The position numbers were made by a program, and so were the translations under genes. Positions 32,324 through 41,499 of a DNA stretch of 51,295 bases are shown piece after piece. The stretch is from positions 1 to 51,295 of the forward strand of contig JAIRWF010000028.1 of NCBI GenBank assembly GCA_031253335.1. Direction: 5' to 3'. The notes under the pieces are model-generated. The model searched no databases. It was not told where the DNA came from and saw nothing but the letters and a program-made list of their open reading frames with translations. This DNA comes from Streptococcaceae bacterium. Lineage in GTDB: Bacteria; Bacillota; Bacilli; Lactobacillales; Streptococcaceae. Each line of letters begins with the position of its first letter. The first letter of the stretch is position 1.

Positions 32324-34480
32324 CTATATCACACAACTCTCGCACTGATTGGCCCCAACCTCAGCACCGTCATCCGTGAAGGTGCGGACGTAGTAAATCG
32401 ACTTAATCCCCTTGTGGAAGGCGTAGTTGCGCAAGATATTAAGGTCGCGTGTGGTTTGCTTGTTGCCCGTCTTCCACTCGTAGAGACCATCTGGCATGTC
32501 ACTTCTGAGAAAAAGCGTCAAGGACAGACCTTGATCGACGTGCTCAGTCGCCGCCGCATAAACATCAATGACCTTGCGCATATCCGTATCGTAAGCACTC
32601 TGATAATAAGGAATCGTGTCCGTCGAGAGGTAAGCCGCGGGATAATAAATCTTCCCAATCTTCTTTTCCTGACGCTCCTCGATGCGGTTGATAATCGGAT
32701 GAATCGACGACGACGTATCATTGATGTACGATATCGAACCATTCGGTGCCACGGCCAAGCGATTCTGATGATAAAGGCCGTCAGATTTGACAGCGTCAGA
32801 AAGTTTCTGCCAATCCTTTTCTGACGGAATGAAAATCCCGTCAAATAGTGCTTTCGTCAGCTCTGACGGCTGGAATTTGCCCGTCAGATATTTCTCAAAG
32901 TACTCCCCTGACGCGTATTTCGACTTCTCAAAGCCGTCAAATTTGACCCCACGCTCACGTGCAATAGCATTTGACTCAACCAAAGTCCAATAGTTCAAAA
33001 GCATGAAGTAAATACTTGTAAATTCAATACTTTCAGGTGATCCATAGTGCATGTGGTTCTTCGCAAAATAGCTGTGCAAGCCCATCGCACCCAGCCCAAT
33101 CGTATGCGCCTTGGCGTTGCCATTATTGATACTTGGCACCGCCGAAATATGCGAATGATCCGTGATATACGTCAACGCGCGCACCATCGTCCGCACCGAC
33201 TTGCCAAAATCAGGCGACGCCATGAGATTCGGCACATTGGTCGAGCCCAGATTACAGCTAATGTCCGTCCCCATCTTGATGTATTCCTGCGCATCATTCA
33301 GCTCAGACGGCGTCTGCACCTGCATGATCTCCGAGCAAAGATTACTCATGATAATCTTACCATCAATCGCACTCGCCCGATTCGCCGTATCCACATTGAC
33401 AATATAAGGATAGCCCGACTCCTGCTGGAGTTTCGAGATTTCATTTTCCAGCTCACGCGCCCCAATCTTGAACTTCTTGATGTTGGGATTGGCGACCATG
33501 TTGTCGTATTCTGCCGTGATATCGACGTAGCTAAATGGCACGCCGTATTCTTTTTCGACGCCCTGCGGGCTAAATAGGACCATTTCAGCATCCTCGCGGC
33601 AGAGTTCATAGAATTTATCCGGCACCGTGACCCCGAGTGACAAAGTCTTCACACGGACTTTCTCGTCAGCATTTTCTTTTTTTGCGCTGAGAAATGCCAC
33701 AATATCAGGGTGGAAGACATTGAGATACACCACTCCTGCTCCCTGGCGTTGCCCGAGCTGATTCGAATAAGAAAAACTATCTTCAAAAAGCTTCATGACA
33801 GGCACCACCCCAGAAGCTGCATCTTCGTAGCCTTTAATGCTGGCGCCCGCTTCACGCAAATTGCTTAGATTGATGCCCACGCCACCGCCAATGCGTGACA
33901 GCTGCAAAGCGCTATTTATACCGCGCCCAATGGAATTCATATCATCCGTCACTTGAATCAGAAAACACGAGACGAGTTCCCCACGACGCTTGCGCCCTGC
34001 ATTGAGAAAAGAAGGCGTTGCCGGCTGATAACGCTGATGAATCATCTCGTCCGCAAGATCTAGTGCCAGCTCTTCCTTGCCATCCGCATAGTAGAGCGCA
34101 TTCATCGCTACCCGATCCTCGATGGTCTCGAGATACATGCTCCCGTCGTTTGTCTTCAAGGCATACTGCTGATAAAACTTATAAGCCGCCATGAAAGACT
34201 TGAAACGAAAATGCTGGTCGTCCAAGTATTTGTAGAGTTTCGTGATAAATTCTACCGAATACGCCTCCAAAAAAGGCGACTCCCAGAAATCATTTTCCTT
34301 CATGTAGGCAACTTTTTCAGCCACCGTCGCAAAGGTCACAAGATTGGGCTCGAGATTTTCCTTGTAAAAAGCATCCAACGCCTCCTGATCCTTGTGCAAA
34401 GGAATCGAATTATTGACTGGCCGATTGATTTCATTATTTAATTTGAAATAAGTAACATCTTTTAATTCTTTTAAACTCAT
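32324..34480 (-). CDS. nrdE: class Ib ribonucleotide reductase, large subunit
   Basis: A 718-residue catalytic subunit that reduces NDPs to dNDPs. Visible are NGSISYIND, MQVQTPSELNDAQEY and the C-terminal redox pair CESCVI that accepts electrons from NrdH. The ATG at 34480 (MSLKELKDV) follows AGAAAG; the frame is open to 34504 without an RBS. Three palindrome-like sequences (CGTCARATTTGAC type) lie inside the gene between 32779 and 32948. Confidence 0.96.
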   Translation of the reverse strand: MSLKELKDVTYFKLNNEINRPVNNSIPLHKDQEALDAFYKENLEPNLVTFATVAEKVAYMKENDFWESPFLEAYSVEFITKLYKYLDDQHFRFKSFMAAYKFYQQYALKTNDGSMYLETIEDRVAMNALYYADGKEELALDLADEMIHQRYQPATPSFLNAGRKRRGELVSCFLIQVTDDMNSIGRGINSALQLSRIGGGVGINLSNLREAGASIKGYEDAASGVVPVMKLFEDSFSYSNQLGQRQGAGVVYLNVFHPDIVAFLSAKKENADEKVRVKTLSLGVTVPDKFYELCREDAEMVLFSPQGVEKEYGVPFSYVDITAEYDNMVANPNIKKFKIGARELENEISKLQQESGYPYIVNVDTANRASAIDGKIIMSNLCSEIMQVQTPSELNDAQEYIKMGTDISCNLGSTNVPNLMASPDFGKSVRTMVRALTYITDHSHISAVPSINNGNAKAHTIGLGAMGLHSYFAKNHMHYGSPESIEFTSIYFMLLNYWTLVESNAIARERGVKFDGFEKSKYASGEYFEKYLTGKFQPSELTKALFDGIFIPSEKDWQKLSDAVKSDGLYHQNRLAVAPNGSISYINDTSSSIHPIINRIEERQEKKIGKIYYPAAYLSTDTIPYYQSAYDTDMRKVIDVYAAATEHVDQGLSLTLFLRSDMPDGLYEWKTGNKQTTRDLNILRNYAFHKGIKSIYYVRTFTDDGAEVGANQCESCVI
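32779..32948. repeat. three degenerate palindromes inside nrdE
   Basis: CGTCAGATTTGACA (32779-32792), CGTCAGCTCTGACG (32855-32868) and CGTCAAATTTGACC (32935-32948). They encode VKSDG, SELTK and VKFDG on the minus strand. All differ from the core by one to three bases. Confidence 0.6.
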
Positions 34481-34603
34481 ATTTTTTCTTTCTTTTTGAG
34501 ACATTGCTTGAGCCGTGGTCAGCTCGCTGAAGCCCTTTTTTCCTTTGGAGAAATTCCACTCAGTGATATATGCTCAGTTATGCTCTTTTAGCGTTGCACC
34601 CGC

Positions 34604-34984
34604 TTATTCCTCGTGTTCCTTCAGCCATTTCACGACAAATTCGACATCATTGGGCATCCCCGCGAATTCAAAGCCCCAGAGGAGCGGTACCCCGAAATCA
34701 TCACGAATATCTTTTGCCGTATAGATGAAAAGCCCCGCAAAATTGCGATTTCCCCCGCCAATCACACCCTGGCAGTGCTGAGAATTCCCCGCAAAACTCA
34801 TGAACTCCCAGACGGGATTCGTCGTATTTCGCTCGTAGCAAGGGACAATCAAGAGAAAATCCTCATCCACAGCAAATTCAGGATCCTCCGCCGTAATTTC
34901 AAGGGCATCCACTTTGTACCATTCTTGGATTTTCCCTACGTACTTACGGGTGTTCCCAGTCACGCTAAAATAAACAATCTTCAT
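34604..34984 (-). CDS. nrdI: NrdI flavodoxin-like protein
   Basis: A 126-residue flavoprotein that activates the NrdF manganese site. It opens MKIVYFSVTGNTRKYV, the FMN-phosphate loop, and contains GNRNFAGLF. Its ATG overlaps, as ATGA, the stop of a 29-codon partial copy of itself. RBS GGGAGAGG lies inside that copy. Confidence 0.93.
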   Translation of the reverse strand: MKIVYFSVTGNTRKYVGKIQEWYKVDALEITAEDPEFAVDEDFLLIVPCYERNTTNPVWEFMSFAGNSQHCQGVIGGGNRNFAGLFIYTAKDIRDDFGVPLLWGFEFAGMPNDVEFVVKWLKEHEE

Positions 34985-35070
34985 GTGAGGCCTCTCCCGC
35001 TAATAGGCAACCAGAGCACCTCCAATTGGACGTGCCCAGTTCCCGTGACACTAAAATAAACAATCTTCAT
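34981..35070 (-). pseudogene. nrdI: duplicated N-terminal stub of nrdI
   Basis: The first 10 codons (MKIVYFSVTG) repeat the nrdI start, then the sequence diverges and ends in TGA overlapping the real nrdI ATG. It is a 29-codon ORF. It looks like a partial tandem duplication or a recombination joint between two alleles, comparable to the valS remnants. Confidence 0.75.
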
Positions 35071-35076
35071 GGTCAG

Positions 35077-35096
35077 AAAAAGCCGCTCGTTGCGGC
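35077..35096 (-). terminator. terminator or attenuator between nrdH and nrdI
   Basis: On the minus strand GCCGC-AACGA-GCGGC followed by TTTTT, 16 nt after the nrdH stop. It would reduce transcription into nrdI and nrdE relative to nrdH. Confidence 0.75.
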
Positions 35097-35111
35097 CTTC
35101 CTTACTCAGTA

Positions 35112-35339
35112 TCAAGCAGTCGCGAGGGCCGCAAGTTTATCAGGAGCAAAGCCGTTGAATGTCTGATGGTCGCCATACTCGACGACAGGTACCGCCATAT
35201 ACCCCATGTCAAGCACGACTTGACGATATTCAGGCTCATTTTCAATATTATGCTCCTCAAAATCAACATGATGTTCCGTGAGATATTTCTTAACCATCTT
35301 ACATTGCATGCAGTTGTTCTTACTATAGACAGTAACCAT
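35112..35339 (-). CDS. nrdH: NrdH glutaredoxin-like redoxin
   Basis: A 75-residue electron donor for NrdE, with the CMQC active site at residues 10-13. The ATG at 35339 is preceded by GAGGGGAG; the frame is open upstream without an RBS. It is the first gene of the nrd operon. Confidence 0.95.
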   Translation of the reverse strand: MVTVYSKNNCMQCKMVKKYLTEHHVDFEEHNIENEPEYRQVVLDMGYMAVPVVEYGDHQTFNGFAPDKLAALATA

Positions 35340-35424
35340 TTTATTCTCCCCTCGCGCTCGCGAGTTTTCTATTTTTTTCAGTAAAAATAGCATACACCTT
35401 TTCCATTTCAAATGCAAGTATCAG

Positions 35425-35460
35425 ATACTAGATATAGTATATTAAACATAAATTATTGTT
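35425..35460 (-). promoter_or_regulatory. nrd promoter with NrdR-like boxes
   Basis: On the minus strand TTGCTA, 18 bp and TATACT form the promoter. The palindrome ATACTAGATATAGTAT (35425-35440) fits the NrdR box pattern and overlaps the -10. AACATAAATTATTGTT (35445-35460) is a weaker second element. Repression by NrdR with ATP/dATP would be expected from the family. Confidence 0.5.
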
Positions 35461-35530
35461 AGCAAACCACTACATACGGTATAACTAGCTCAAAACAAAC
35501 AAAAAAATCTCACTCGCATGAGATTTCCAA

Positions 35531-36400
35531 TCACTCTCGCACTTGTTTCCCCAACGCAAACACGCCCAAAGCCCCAGTCCCTGTATGCGTTCCAATGGTT
35601 GGTCCCAGTTGATTCATAATCACTTCTTTCACGCGCGCATCTTGCAACACCTTATCGCGCAAGCCCTCCGCGTCCGTCACATCACCAGATGACACAATCA
35701 TAACCGTTGCGGAGTCTTCCAAGTCCGCCAAAATCCGCGTCGCCAATTCCGAAACCGATTTTTTTCGACCACGCACCCGTGCGACAACACGCAATTCACC
35801 GCTCGGCGTCACATCTAATATGGGCTTGATATTGAGCGCCGTTCCCACAAATGCTGCTGTCTTCGACAATCGCCCACCCTTGACCAAGTGCCAGAGGTCA
35901 TCGACTGTATAAAAACCATTAACCCGTAAGACTATCTCAGACAACTTTGCGATAGCCTCATCAATCACCAAGCCCTCTTCCCGCAGTTGCCAAGCCAGAT
36001 AAGTCACTAATCCTTCGCCACTAGCCCCATTAAGTGAGTCAAATATCCGCACATCAGCACCTGGCAAATCCTCATGTAAGATAGTAAGCGCTTGCCTGGC
36101 ATTCTCCAAAGTACTTGAAAGTCCAGACGACAATCCCACATAAAGCACGGGCAAGCCCTCTCCCACAAGCTCACGGAAGAATTCGACATATTTCCCTACA
36201 GATACAGCAGCCGTCTTAGCTTCCACACCATTTTTCAAATCCGTATAGAATTTGACCAAATCCACTTCTTGCGCCGTATCAACCTCTTGATCGTCCATCG
36301 CAAGTGGCATTCCCACAAGCCTGATAGTCTGAGCTTCTAGCCAGTCAAAAGCCAAGTCGCAGCCAGTATCCGTCGCCAGTATAAATTTTCTAATCGCCAT
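35531..36400 (-). CDS. DegV family fatty-acid-binding protein
   Basis: A 289-residue DegV/FakB-like protein. It opens with ILATDTGCDLAFDW and contains YVGLSSGLSSTLENA and GGRLSKTAAFVG, the fatty-acid pocket motifs. FakB proteins present exogenous fatty acids to the kinase FakA. Its ATG overlaps the rnmV stop by 11 bp, forming a tatD-rnmV-degV operon. The usual rnmV neighbour ksgA is not present. Confidence 0.85.
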   Translation of the reverse strand: MAIRKFILATDTGCDLAFDWLEAQTIRLVGMPLAMDDQEVDTAQEVDLVKFYTDLKNGVEAKTAAVSVGKYVEFFRELVGEGLPVLYVGLSSGLSSTLENARQALTILHEDLPGADVRIFDSLNGASGEGLVTYLAWQLREEGLVIDEAIAKLSEIVLRVNGFYTVDDLWHLVKGGRLSKTAAFVGTALNIKPILDVTPSGELRVVARVRGRKKSVSELATRILADLEDSATVMIVSSGDVTDAEGLRDKVLQDARVKEVIMNQLGPTIGTHTGTGALGVFALGKQVRE

Positions 36401-36950
36401 AAGTCCGCATCACCTCCTCAACTTCTTCTAAACACACACCAAAAAGCTGCAAACGTTTCAAGAGTCCTTTTCCATTGACGTAGCCAATCCTCAGGGCTTC
36501 GCCCAAATGTTCGCGGCGACGCCGCGAGTCTTTTCCCATCACAAGCCCCATGCGCTGCAAATCTTCACTTCTGATGTCCGATGAGAAATTCGTTGTCTCT
36601 CCTGAGAACAAGCCACTTAGCGCTGCTTCAAGCGCGACGCCATCCGCGTGCTCAACACCCAGCGAATGTCCCTTCGATTTAGAGACCGGAACGCCCTCAT
36701 CCCGCCTGATAAAAGCATGCTTCGCCTCAGGGATAGCCGCCATGATAATCTTACGAATTCGCTCTCCTTGAAAATCTGGATCCGTAAAGATAATCAATCC
36801 TCTTTTTTCCTGCAAAATCTTCAAACGTTCCAAATCGGCGGCATCAATCGCAGAGCCACCTGTCTCATAAGTCTCACATTCAAAAAAGCGTTTGAGATTT
36901 GTTGTGTCCGATTTTCCTTCAACGACGATAACTTCAGAAATTTTCATCAT
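36390..36950 (-). CDS. rnmV: ribonuclease M5
   Basis: A 186-residue Toprim nuclease that matures 5S rRNA. Motifs are VIVVEGKSDTTNL and FTDPDFQGERIRK, with the C-terminal GKDSRRRREHLGEALRIG typical of RNase M5. It starts at the ATGATG overlapping the tatD stop and is second in the tatD operon. Confidence 0.92.
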   Translation of the reverse strand: MMKISEVIVVEGKSDTTNLKRFFECETYETGGSAIDAADLERLKILQEKRGLIIFTDPDFQGERIRKIIMAAIPEAKHAFIRRDEGVPVSKSKGHSLGVEHADGVALEAALSGLFSGETTNFSSDIRSEDLQRMGLVMGKDSRRRREHLGEALRIGYVNGKGLLKRLQLFGVCLEEVEEVMRTYGD

Positions 36951-37693
36951 AACTGAAATACCCGCATCGCATTCGCATAAGTCGCATCCGCCACTTCCTC
37001 CGCAGAAATTCCGCGCAACTCTGCGATTTTTTCAATCACATATATCGTATAGCCTGGCTGATTCTCCTTCCCCCGAAATGGCACAGGTGTCAGATACGGC
37101 GCATCCGTCTCCACCAATATCTGCGAGAGTGGCAACTTTGCAGCTGCTTCTTGCTCCCCCAATGCTTTCTTAAAAGTCACCACCCCAGAAAATGAAATCA
37201 GCATGCCCAAGTCTGCAAATTTCTGCGCCCAGTCCGCTGTTCCCGAAAAATTATGAATAATGGCACCCGCGTCGCCAATCCCCTCATCCTGTAAAATCCG
37301 ATAGGTATCCTCCAGCGCATCTCGTGTATGCACCTGAAAAGGTTTCCCCAGACGCTTCGCCAACCGAATCTGCTTGCGAAAAACTTCCTCTTGCAGCTCA
37401 TGCAACTCCACGTTCCAGTGATAATCTAGCCCAATTTCCCCAATTGCAACCACTTCAGGGCAAACAGCACTCTCAAAGAGCCAGCCCTCATCGTAAGTCC
37501 CCGCTTCATCCGGATGCCAACCTATCGTAGCCACTACCTGCTCAGGAAATTCCTTCGTCAGACGCAACGCCCATTCTGATGTCGCACGATCCACTCCTGC
37601 CACATTCATTTTCGTAACGCCAGCAATGAGTTTCTCTTCTCGCCCCACAAATTCATCCGAATTCAAATGCGTATGACTATCAAAAATTTTCAT
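36947..37693 (-). CDS. tatD: TatD family metal-dependent hydrolase/DNase
   Basis: A 248-residue TIM-barrel hydrolase with DSHTHLNS at the N-terminus, the metal ligands in EIGLDYH, VHTRDA and ETDAPYLTPVP. It is the first gene of the tatD-rnmV-degV operon. TATACT (extended by TGT) ends 6 nt before the ATG. Because the HTH metal motif must be at residues 7-9, the start is certain and the mRNA is leaderless. Confidence 0.93.
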   Translation of the reverse strand: MKIFDSHTHLNSDEFVGREEKLIAGVTKMNVAGVDRATSEWALRLTKEFPEQVVATIGWHPDEAGTYDEGWLFESAVCPEVVAIGEIGLDYHWNVELHELQEEVFRKQIRLAKRLGKPFQVHTRDALEDTYRILQDEGIGDAGAIIHNFSGTADWAQKFADLGMLISFSGVVTFKKALGEQEAAAKLPLSQILVETDAPYLTPVPFRGKENQPGYTIYVIEKIAELRGISAEEVADATYANAMRVFQL

Positions 37694-37708
37694 ACTTTTA
37701 GTATAACA
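37691..37708 (-). promoter_or_regulatory. leaderless promoter of tatD
   Basis: The minus strand reads TGTTATACT (box at 37705-37700), then 6 nt and ATG at 37693. Confidence 0.65.
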
Positions 37709-37732
37709 AAAAAGTGCTCAAGGCACTTTTAA
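37708..37732 (-). terminator. terminator of the spx paralogue
   Basis: AAAAGTGC/GCACTTTT hairpin that starts at the gene's stop codon and is followed by TT; it lies directly upstream of the tatD promoter. Confidence 0.8.
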
Positions 37733-38127
37733 ACGGCATTTTGCATCCGTACACCCGCATTTTCAAGAATCCGAACAGTCCGAGGAAGAAAAGTCCGAAT
37801 CTCCTCTTCGTTGTAGCCCACATGGAGTCTTTTCTCATCCATGATAATCGGACGTCTTAAAATTTGTGGATTTTTTGAAATAATCGCAATCGCCTCTGAT
37901 AAAGGAAGCTCTTCAAAGTTCACTCCCAAGGTCTTCACAAAGCGATTTCGACTAGAAATCAAGCCTTCAATACCATCGTCGCACTTTTTAAGTACTTCCA
38001 TGACTTCATCAGGATTTAGTGGTTCCGCCAAGATATTTCGCTCGTGGAACGGGATATTGTGACGTGAAAGCCAATTTTTCGCCTTTTTACAACTCGTACA
38101 GCTAGGCGCAGTATAGATGGATAACAT
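37729..38127 (-). CDS. Spx/ArsC-family transcriptional regulator paralogue
   Basis: A 132-residue Spx-like protein that would bind RNA polymerase alpha subunit. It has the redox switch CTSC (residues 10-13), RPIIMDEKRLHVGYNEEEIRTFLPR and the expected length. It is the second Spx in the window; lactococci have several. RBS GAAGGAGG. Its promoter is TTTACA, 16 bp and TAGAAT, and 12 consecutive T lie in the spacer (plus strand 38168-38179). A cre-like palindrome lies upstream. Confidence 0.88.
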   Translation of the reverse strand: MLSIYTAPSCTSCKKAKNWLSRHNIPFHERNILAEPLNPDEVMEVLKKCDDGIEGLISSRNRFVKTLGVNFEELPLSEAIAIISKNPQILRRPIIMDEKRLHVGYNEEEIRTFLPRTVRILENAGVRMQNAV

Positions 38128-38156
38128 CTCGTCCCTCCTTCATTTGATTATGCTTT

Positions 38157-38184
38157 ATTCTAACATATTTTTTTTTTTTGTAAA
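38157..38184 (-). promoter_or_regulatory. spx-paralogue promoter with a 12-bp homopolymer in its spacer
   Basis: -35 TTTACA (38184-38179) and extended -10 TGTTAGAAT (box at 38162-38157) with 16 bp between them, most of it a run of A on the coding strand. Changes in run length would change promoter spacing. Confidence 0.65.
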
Positions 38185-38207
38185 TAGCCTTTTTAAAATA
38201 ATTATCA

Positions 38208-38241
38208 AAAATAAACATGAAAACGTTTTCATGTTTATTTT
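38208..38241. promoter_or_regulatory. 34-bp perfect palindrome: recA terminator with a central cre site
   Basis: A perfect 34-bp palindrome between recA and the spx paralogue. Its core TGAAAACGTTTTCA fits the CcpA operator pattern TGNAANCGNTNNCA. As RNA it can form a 14-17 bp stem, so it also can serve as the recA terminator. It lies 24 bp upstream of the spx-paralogue -35 box. Confidence 0.6.
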
Positions 38242-38271
38242 ACATCTTTTCCTGCTTATATCCTCAAAAGT

Positions 38272-39450
38272 TTAGGCTTCAATTTCGATCTCTTCGAGTT
38301 CGATTTCTTCTACCTCATCCGCTGCCTTTTTAGCGGTGCTCTTTTTAGCACTTGCCTTCTTGGTAGGTTTCTCCTCAGCTTCCGCGTCTTCTTCTGTTTC
38401 CCCTTCAATCAACCCATAATGCACGCGAACTTTATGGTCAATTTCATTAAAGACGTCTTCATGTTCCACAAGATAAGCTTTCGTTTTTTCTGCACCTTGA
38501 CCAAGTGTTTCCCCATTATAGGAATAAAAGGCCCCGGATTTTTTAAGAATATTAAGATCAGTTGCAATCTTTACGAGTTCTCCAGTCTTTGAAATACCCT
38601 CGCCATACATGATTTCGACTTCTGCCTTCTTAAATGGTGGAGCAACCTTATTCTTCACAACCTTAATAGTAGTTTCTTTTCCGATAGCTTCTTTATTCTC
38701 ACCGGTTCCTTCTTCAATACGCTTTGAGCCACGCACATCCAAGCGAACAGAGGCATAAAACTTCAACGCACGTCCACCAGGTGTCGTTTCAGGTGAACCG
38801 AACATCACCCCTACTTTTTCACGCAACTGATTGATAAAAATCGCAATCGTCTTTGTTTTATTAATTGAGCTTGCCAATTTGCGCATCGCCTGAGACATCA
38901 TGCGAGCCTGCAGACCAACCGTTGAATCTCCAATTTCACCTTCAATCTCAGCACGTGGGACGAGCGCTGCTACAGAGTCAATGACCACGAGATCAATCGC
39001 GCCCGACTCAATCAATTTCTCTGCTATCTGCAACCCTTGTTCGCCTGAATCGGGCTGACTCAAGAGTAAATCATCAATATTCACGCCAAGCGCCGTTGCA
39101 TAAACCGGATCCAGCGCATGTTCTGCGTCGATAAAGGCTGCAATACCACCTTCTTTTTGTGCTTGCGCAACAGCATGAAGAGCAACCGTCGTCTTCCCAG
39201 AAGATTCTGGACCAAAAATCTCAATAATTCGGCCTTTAGGGTATCCTCCAGCACCAAGTGCGACATCAAGCGCTAAAGAGCCAGAGCTCATCACTTGAAC
39301 TTTTTGATTAGCCGCTTCGCCTAAGCGCATAAGCGCGCCTTTCCCAAAGTCTTTTTCAATTGACTCAAGCGCCTTATTCAAGGCTTTTTCACGATCTGCC
39401 CCAAATTTTTTGGTAATGTCGTCTAAATTTTTCTTTGTCTTTGTTGCCAA
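38272..39450 (-). CDS. recA: recombinase RecA
   Basis: A 392-residue DNA strand-exchange and SOS co-protease. Walker [26 protein letters not shown] and [21 protein letters not shown] are intact. The C-terminus is long, with a Lys/Ala-rich stretch ([16 protein letters not shown]) and an acidic tail. The start codon is TTG at 39450, following AAGAGGAT. The promoter has an extended -10 TGTTATAAT near 39540. A TATTTC/GAAATA inverted repeat lies just upstream of it and may be an operator. Confidence 0.96.
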   Translation of the reverse strand: MATKTKKNLDDITKKFGADREKALNKALESIEKDFGKGALMRLGEAANQKVQVMSSGSLALDVALGAGGYPKGRIIEIFGPESSGKTTVALHAVAQAQKEGGIAAFIDAEHALDPVYATALGVNIDDLLLSQPDSGEQGLQIAEKLIESGAIDLVVIDSVAALVPRAEIEGEIGDSTVGLQARMMSQAMRKLASSINKTKTIAIFINQLREKVGVMFGSPETTPGGRALKFYASVRLDVRGSKRIEEGTGENKEAIGKETTIKVVKNKVAPPFKKAEVEIMYGEGISKTGELVKIATDLNILKKSGAFYSYNGETLGQGAEKTKAYLVEHEDVFNEIDHKVRVHYGLIEGETEEDAEAEEKPTKKASAKKSTAKKAADEVEEIELEEIEIEA

Positions 39451-39626
39451 AATTAATCCTCTTTCTAATTGTAAACAGCAGCAAATGTGGGTTTCACCCT
39501 CAAATGATACTTGCTACCCGTTACCAATAATTTTATTATAACATATTTATTTCAGAAATACCGAAATGAAGTGTTTCTATTTTTACCTCCTATCCTATTA
39601 TTCGCAAAAAAAGTCATTTTGTTACA

Positions 39627-39654
39627 AAAAAAATCGCAAATTTCTGCGATTTTT
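39627..39654 (-). terminator. rny terminator
   Basis: AAAATCGCA/TGCGATTTT hairpin with a short loop and a T-run, beginning directly after the rny stop codon. Confidence 0.85.
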
Positions 39655-39655
39655 C

Positions 39656-41230
39656 TTATTTGGCTGTATCCGTCGCCCGTGTTTCGCGAATAACGGTAAT
39701 CTTGATATTTCCAGGATAGTCCATTTCGTTTTCAATCCGCTCTTTAACATCATGTGCCAAAAGGACAATTTGGTCGTCATTAAGCTTATTAGGCTGCACC
39801 ATGACGCGCACTTCACGCCCTGCTTGTAAAGCAAAGCTATGATCCACACCTGGAAAGCTATTCGAGATTTCTTCAAGATCACGCAAGCGTTTGATGTAAT
39901 TCTCTACAGACTCCCGACGTGCACCAGGCCGCGCTGCGGATAAGGCATCTGCCGCAGCGACGAGCACCGCAATCACTGACTGTGGCTCTGTATCGTTGTG
40001 ATGACTCGCTATCGCGTTAATTACAATCGGATTTTCTTTATACTTTCGAGCAAGCTCTGTTCCAATTTCAACGTGTGACCCTTCAACTTCATGGTCAATC
40101 GCCTTGCCGATATCATGCAAGAAGCCTGCCCGTTTTGCAAGCGCCTCATTTTCACCCAACTCAGCAGCTAGAAGGCCTGCCAAATTGGCCACTTCAACTG
40201 AGTGATCCAGAACATTTTGTCCATACGACGTCCGAAAATGAAGACGTCCCATAATTTTCATGAGATCTGGATGCAGAGTATGCGCTCCAATCTCAAAGGC
40301 AGCAGCCTCACCATATTCACGCATTTTGCGATCCAGCTCTTTGCGGTTCTTTGCAACGAGCTCTTCAATGCGCGCTGGATGAATCCGCCCATCTTTTACA
40401 AGCTGCTCCAAAGTCATACGAGCAATCTCACGTCTGATAGGATCAAAGCCAGATAAGACAACTGCCTCTGGTGTATCATCAATGATGACATCTACCCCCG
40501 TTAAGCCTTCAAAAGTCCGGATGTTCCGTCCCTCGCGCCCAATGATGCGTCCCTTCATTCCTTCGTCTGGGAGTGAAACTGTAGTTACCGTTTGTTCTGC
40601 AATGCTTTCAGATGAAAGTCTCTGTACTGCAAGCGAGATAATATTTTTAGCCTTCTCGTCTGCCTCGTTATTTGCTTTTTGTTCAGCATCGCGCACGATA
40701 GAGGCCACTTCTGCGGTCATGTGTTCTCGCGTTTCTGCAAGGATGATTCCCTTAGCTTCTTCTGCAGTCATGCTTGCAATGCGTTCAAGTTCAGCTTGTT
40801 TACTAGCTTCCGCCTGATTAAGTGCTTCCTCGCGCTGGTGAATGCTGTCTGTTTTGTGATTGAGTTCGCTTTCTTTGGAGTCAAGATTCTGCTCTTTTTT
40901 CGTCAGGACAGCATCCTTCTGATCCAGCAGCTCTTCACGCTGAGTCAAACGATTTTCAGTATCTTTGAGCTCTTTGCGTTCATCTTTGAATTCTTGTTCA
41001 ATTTCACGGCGTTGAGTCTGAGCTTTGTCTTTAAGCTCCATATCTGCATCCCGACGAATATCTTTCGCCTCGCGTTTTGCATCCTCAACGATTTTATTTG
41101 CTTTATTTTCAGCGTCCTGAGCAAGCTTTTCCGTTTCGGCCTGTTGACCACGTGCTCGGACAAGTAGCAGACTAAAAGCAACTACTAAGACAACTACCAG
41201 GACGAGAAGCACAATCGTTAATACGTTCAT
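39656..41230 (-). CDS. rny: ribonuclease Y
   Basis: A 524-residue membrane-anchored endoribonuclease initiating mRNA decay. An N-terminal transmembrane segment (about 4-24) is followed by a long coiled coil (about 30-210), a KH domain ([15 protein letters not shown]) and an HD domain ([14 protein letters not shown]). Length and order are standard. Confidence 0.96.
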   Translation of the reverse strand: MNVLTIVLLVLVVVLVVAFSLLLVRARGQQAETEKLAQDAENKANKIVEDAKREAKDIRRDADMELKDKAQTQRREIEQEFKDERKELKDTENRLTQREELLDQKDAVLTKKEQNLDSKESELNHKTDSIHQREEALNQAEASKQAELERIASMTAEEAKGIILAETREHMTAEVASIVRDAEQKANNEADEKAKNIISLAVQRLSSESIAEQTVTTVSLPDEGMKGRIIGREGRNIRTFEGLTGVDVIIDDTPEAVVLSGFDPIRREIARMTLEQLVKDGRIHPARIEELVAKNRKELDRKMREYGEAAAFEIGAHTLHPDLMKIMGRLHFRTSYGQNVLDHSVEVANLAGLLAAELGENEALAKRAGFLHDIGKAIDHEVEGSHVEIGTELARKYKENPIVINAIASHHNDTEPQSVIAVLVAAADALSAARPGARRESVENYIKRLRDLEEISNSFPGVDHSFALQAGREVRVMVQPNKLNDDQIVLLAHDVKERIENEMDYPGNIKITVIRETRATDTAK

Positions 41231-41316
41231 GTTTTCCTGATTTCTGTTTATTTGTAGGGTATCCTACATCCCTATTTTAGCATTTTTTAACTAAAAAAGG
41301 ATAAACAAAAATCTCC

Positions 41317-41499
41317 TTAACAGTGACCATGCCCATCTTCATTATACCAATGCTGCGTTTTTTCGTTATAAAGTTTTAGCCCATTTTCTTGCACATAGTC
41401 GATCACTTCCTGACGTGCCATCCCCATTGCTTCGCAGGCAGCTCCAACCGTGACAATTTCTCGATCTGCAATCTTTTGTGTCAATTCTTCAAAGGTCAT
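41317..41499 (-). CDS. small conserved-looking hypothetical protein
   Basis: A 60-residue protein starting at the ATG that overlaps the era TGA (TGATG), with GAGGATT as RBS. The N-terminal part looks like a short helix-turn-helix-like segment (TVGAACEAMGMARQEVIDYV), and the C-terminus is His-rich (HWYNEDGHGHC). Co-transcribed with era. Function unknown; the Cys/His tail could bind metal. Confidence 0.6.
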   Translation of the reverse strand: MTFEELTQKIADREIVTVGAACEAMGMARQEVIDYVQENGLKLYNEKTQHWYNEDGHGHC

